Positions 7,001 to 8,977 of a stretch of DNA of 8,977 nucleotides are shown here, in pieces. The stretch's first letter is position 1, and each line of letters begins with the position of its first letter. The translations under genes and the position numbers were made by a program. The notes under the pieces are model-generated. The model was not told where the DNA came from. It saw only the letters and a program-made list of their open reading frames with translations, and did no database searches. Origin of the DNA: Chloroflexota bacterium (lineage in GTDB: Bacteria > Chloroflexota > Limnocylindria > Limnocylindrales > CSP1-4); assembly GCA_027457005.1 (NCBI GenBank), contig DAIDTV010000025.1, forward strand, positions 1 to 8,977. Reading direction: 5' to 3'.

Positions 7001-7041
7001 CGCCGGCGCCGTGTCGGACCCCGCCGGCGCCGTGGCGGACC
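7001..7041. repeat. 21-bp-period tandem duplication in the intergenic gap
   Basis: Two copies of a 20-bp unit, 7001-7020 and 7022-7041, match at 19 of 20 positions (T at 7013 or 7014 region against G in the second copy) with one extra C between them. Each copy carries the self-complementary CGCCGGCG. The repeat lies directly after the PH-SHOCT stop, inside the 132-nt gap (6912-7043) before the protease gene. The second copy can form a short CCGCC/GGCGG stem (7021-7025 with 7034-7038), but no T tract follows, so it is not a standard terminator. It may be a simple slippage duplication. Confidence 0.7.
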
Positions 7042-7043
7042 CG

Positions 7044-7826
7044 TCAGAGCCGCGCGAGCAGCTCCGCCTTCTTGTGCTCGAACTCCTCGGGGGTGATCGC
7101 TCCGCGATCGCGCAGGTCGGCCAGGCGCGCGAGGGTGGCCATGGTCTGTTCGGACGCGGCGGCGGTGGGCCCGGCCGCCGCATCGCCGGGGCGCATCGCC
7201 GAGGGGGCCGGGGCCTGCGCGAACGATGGAGCGGCGGGCGCTTCGGGCCGCGCCTGCGGGGCCCCGGCGTCCGGCCGGTCGGCCCGCAGCGGCGGGCTCG
7301 GCGAGCGCGCGACCTCCATCTCGAGCGCGTGCTTCTGGTTCAGCATCTCGCGCTTGAAGTCCGCGGCCCGCGCCAGCATGTGGAATCGGTCGATGGCCGA
7401 CTCCGACGCGGTCAGCACCTCCAGGTCCCCGTAGCGAAGGATCCGGCCGAGGACGTTCTGGACCAGGACCGCGTCGTTGATCTTCTCCAGTGACGAGTCC
7501 GCGGCACGCTTGTTGAGGATTCCCTCGACCTGCACCACCCGCCGGTTCGTCACCACGTAGTCCTGGGCTCTCCACGCGAGCAGCTGGTACACCACCAGCA
7601 CCAGGCCCGCGAGCAGCGCCAGCAGCGCGACCACCGAGAGGACGGACCCGATCGTCTGCCCCGGGTCGGTGCCGTCCCGGAGGAAGAGCCCGACGATGAG
7701 CGCGAGCGCGCCGATGACGAGCAGGATCCAGCCGCGCCTGCCGTCCACCGCCACCGCCAGCCAGTGCTGGCGTGCCCGGCGGACGATGACCTCGCCGTCC
7801 GCCAGCAGCGAGTCCGTGTACCGCAT
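7044..7826 (-). CDS. Membrane PH-domain (bPH2/YdbS-like) protein with C-terminal SHOCT motif
   Basis: A 260-residue predicted inner-membrane protein. Residues 1-30 form a soluble start; two hydrophobic helices follow at about 33-49 and 60-84. Directly after them is a bacterial PH-type domain (about 85-160): WRAQDYVVTNRRVVQVEGI (85-103) and LEKINDAVLVQNVLGRILRYGDLEV (113-137) match the pattern of YdbS-like proteins. Residues 172-228 are a Pro/Ala-rich low-complexity linker. The end (229-260), with LADLRDRGAITPEEFEHKKAELLA, is a SHOCT motif, a short helical module found at the end of many bacterial membrane and PH-like proteins. ATG 7826 has AGGAGG 9 nt upstream, so the start is firm. It follows the recombinase gene by 18 nt and is probably co-transcribed with it. 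Its function is unknown; bPH2 domains are thought to be scaffolds or membrane-associated modules. Confidence 0.85.
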   Translation of the reverse strand: MRYTDSLLADGEVIVRRARQHWLAVAVDGRRGWILLVIGALALIVGLFLRDGTDPGQTIGSVLSVVALLALLAGLVLVVYQLLAWRAQDYVVTNRRVVQVEGILNKRAADSSLEKINDAVLVQNVLGRILRYGDLEVLTASESAIDRFHMLARAADFKREMLNQKHALEMEVARSPSPPLRADRPDAGAPQARPEAPAAPSFAQAPAPSAMRPGDAAAGPTAAASEQTMATLARLADLRDRGAITPEEFEHKKAELLARL

Positions 7827-7835
7827 GCCCCCGAC

Positions 7836-7841
7836 CCTCCT
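7836..7841 (-). promoter_or_regulatory. Shine-Dalgarno site for the PH-SHOCT gene
   Basis: A perfect AGGAGG on the minus strand, 9 nt before the ATG at 7824-7826 and within the 18-nt gap after the recombinase stop. It is the strongest ribosome site in the window. Confidence 0.8.
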
Positions 7842-7844
7842 GCC

Positions 7845-8819
7845 TCAGGCGCGCGGATGGGCCCGCGCGTACACCTGCCGGATGCGCTCCCCGGTCAGGT
7901 GCGTGTACAGCTGCGTCGTGCCAATGCTCGCATGTCCGAGCAGCTCCTGGACGACGCGCAGGTCGGCGCCGCCTTCGAGGAGATGCGTGGCGAAGCTGTG
8001 GCGCAGGGTGTGGGGCGTCACGTGCTCGTGGAGACCCGCCAGGGTTGCCGCGCGCTGGATCGCCCGCCACGCCGCCATGCGGCCCATCCTTGCGCCGCGG
8101 GAACCCAGGAAGAGGGGGTCGCGCGGGGCACGCCCGGCCCGGGCCCGGGACAGCCACGCGGGGCGTACCTCGTCAAGCCACCGCCCGAGCGCGTCGAGGG
8201 CCGGCTCGCCCACCGGCACCAGGCGTTCCCGGTCGCCCTTGCCGATCACCCGGACGTAGGCGCCCTCGAGCGACAGGTCGTCGCGGTCCAGACCGAGCGC
8301 CTCGCCGATCCGCAGGCCGCACGCGTAGAGCAGCTCGAGGAGCGCCCGGTCCCGAATGGACGTCGCGCCGGCCTCGGTCGGGGCGGGCCCGTCCGGCAGC
8401 GGCACCGCCGCCAGGAGCCGCTCCACCTCGTCCCGGTCGAGCACGTCGGGGAGCCGGCGCGCCTGGCGCGGCAGATCGAGCGTGCCCGCCACGTCGACGT
8501 CGATCCGTTCGTCGCCGTAGGCGAACCGGTAGAACGCCCGGATGGCGGCCGCCTTTCGCCGGTGGCTCGACGGGCGGAGGGAGCGCGGTGGCCTGGTGAG
8601 GTCGGCCAGGTAGCGCCTCGCGGGCTCCGCGCTCGCGGCCCAGGATTCGACCCCGGCGGCAGATGTCGCGAAGCTCCGAAGGTCGCCGGCGTAGGAGCGG
8701 ATGGTCAGGGGCGAGAGCCCACGCTCGACGCGCAGGTGCAGCAGGTACGCGTCGATCGCCTGCCGGAGGTCCGGCGGGGGCTCACGGGCCGGAACGGGCG
8801 CTCGCTCCGTCCCGGTCAC
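7845..8819 (-). CDS. xerD: Tyrosine recombinase XerD/XerC
   Basis: Site-specific recombinase of the type that resolves chromosome dimers at dif near the terminus. The N-terminal SAM-like core-binding domain covers about 17-105 (IDAYLLHLRVERGLSPLTI onward). The catalytic domain has the full active-site set: R170 in ACGLRIGEAL, K194 in VIGKGDRERL, H270 and R273 in PHTLRHSFATHLL, H296 in LLGHASIG, and nucleophile Y305 in TTQLYTHL. At 324 residues it is slightly long for the family (about 300), because of a short Pro-rich start and a loop near 140-152. HTLRHSFATHLLEGGADLR and the ending VYARAHPRA fit XerD of Gram-positive-like bacteria best, but XerC cannot be excluded. The GTG start is 2 nt after the recN stop and has no clear Shine-Dalgarno site, pointing to coupling. 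Housekeeping neighbours argue against a phage integrase. Confidence 0.92.
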   Translation of the reverse strand: MTGTERAPVPAREPPPDLRQAIDAYLLHLRVERGLSPLTIRSYAGDLRSFATSAAGVESWAASAEPARRYLADLTRPPRSLRPSSHRRKAAAIRAFYRFAYGDERIDVDVAGTLDLPRQARRLPDVLDRDEVERLLAAVPLPDGPAPTEAGATSIRDRALLELLYACGLRIGEALGLDRDDLSLEGAYVRVIGKGDRERLVPVGEPALDALGRWLDEVRPAWLSRARAGRAPRDPLFLGSRGARMGRMAAWRAIQRAATLAGLHEHVTPHTLRHSFATHLLEGGADLRVVQELLGHASIGTTQLYTHLTGERIRQVYARAHPRA

Positions 8820-8821
8820 GG

Positions 8822-8977
8822 TCAGGGCGCCCCGCCTGCGGTCGCGCGGTCGGAGGACACGCGGTCGAGCAGTTCCTGGGCGGCAGCGCGAGCCGCCGGC
8901 CCGCCGCCCTCGCCGCCCAGCATCAGCGCGAGCTCCGCGAGTCGCTCCTCGGAGTCGAGCCGCCGCACTTCGGTGAC
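8822..8977 (-). CDS. recN: DNA repair protein RecN, C-terminal end only
   Basis: The last 51 codons and stop of a gene entering from the right edge. The translation begins VTEVRRLDSEERLAELALML and continues through GGEGGG to AAQELL before the stop. This agrees with the usual RecN ending, in which a V-x-x-L-x-G-x-x-R pattern is followed by ELARMLGG and a helix ending in ELL. RecN is an SMC-like ATPase active in double-strand break repair. The identification rests on this short stretch alone, since the ATPase motifs are outside the window. The stop is 2 nt before the recombinase GTG, so the two genes are probably one transcription unit. Confidence 0.75.
   Translation of the reverse strand, partial: VTEVRRLDSEERLAELALMLGGEGGGPAARAAAQELLDRVSSDRATAGGAP

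Noticed and set aside
6951..7006. Possible tRNA: GGTTCGAAAT resembles a T loop and GGCGTG/CACGCC could pair
   Set aside because: Only about 55 nt lie between the pairing arms, too short for a tRNA. The conserved G-C pair closing the T loop is absent, and no D or anticodon arm can be drawn.
5839..8157. 772-codon minus-strand open frame spanning HD, protease, PH-SHOCT and recombinase genes
   Set aside because: It is a shadow phase: low-complexity Arg/Gly/Pro translation, while four separate recognised proteins occupy the same bases in their own phases.
7845..8819. Tyrosine recombinase as a mark of an integrated element
   Set aside because: Its motifs and ending are Xer-like, its neighbours are housekeeping genes, and no attachment-site repeats or phage genes are visible.

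Overview
This is a high-GC bacterial chromosome segment in which every supported gene is on the minus strand, so transcription runs from right to left. Genes are packed with gaps of 1-18 nt or short overlaps; only two gaps exceed 80 nt (3334-3415 and 6912-7043). No phage, transposon, CRISPR, tRNA or rRNA is visible. The gene content (ScpA/ScpB, Xer recombinase, RecN, Der, Cmk, IspH, RluB-type enzyme) is core housekeeping. The combination of high GC, GTG/TTG starts and the order scpA-scpB-rluB-cmk-ispH-der suggests a terrabacterial lineage such as Chloroflexota or a relative, possibly Actinomycetota; this placement is inference only.

In order of transcription: the 3' end of recN (8822-8977); xerD/xerC tyrosine recombinase (7845-8819); a membrane protein with a bacterial PH domain and a C-terminal SHOCT motif (7044-7826); a 132-nt gap holding a 21-bp-period tandem duplication; an M50 site-2 protease family gene (6261-6911); a small HD-domain hydrolase (5771-6283) whose TTG start lies inside the end of the protease gene; scpA (4804-5769) and scpB (4214-4807), joined by a GTGA start/stop overlap; an RsuA/RluB-family pseudouridine synthase (3416-4207); an 82-nt gap; cmk (2584-3333), with an ambiguous non-AUG start; ispH (1603-2568); and der (1-1600), still open at the left edge.

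Functionally the right half groups chromosome maintenance (RecN repair, Xer dimer resolution, ScpAB condensin partners) around three less understood genes (PH-SHOCT, site-2 protease, HD hydrolase). The left half groups translation and ribosome assembly (pseudouridine synthase, Der GTPase), nucleotide supply (Cmk) and isoprenoid precursor synthesis (IspH). I see no convincing new defence, mobile or biosynthetic system. The points worth a second look are the cmk start, the HD gene wedged between the protease and scpA, the PH-SHOCT protein, the long charged linker in Der and the N-terminal extension of ScpA.
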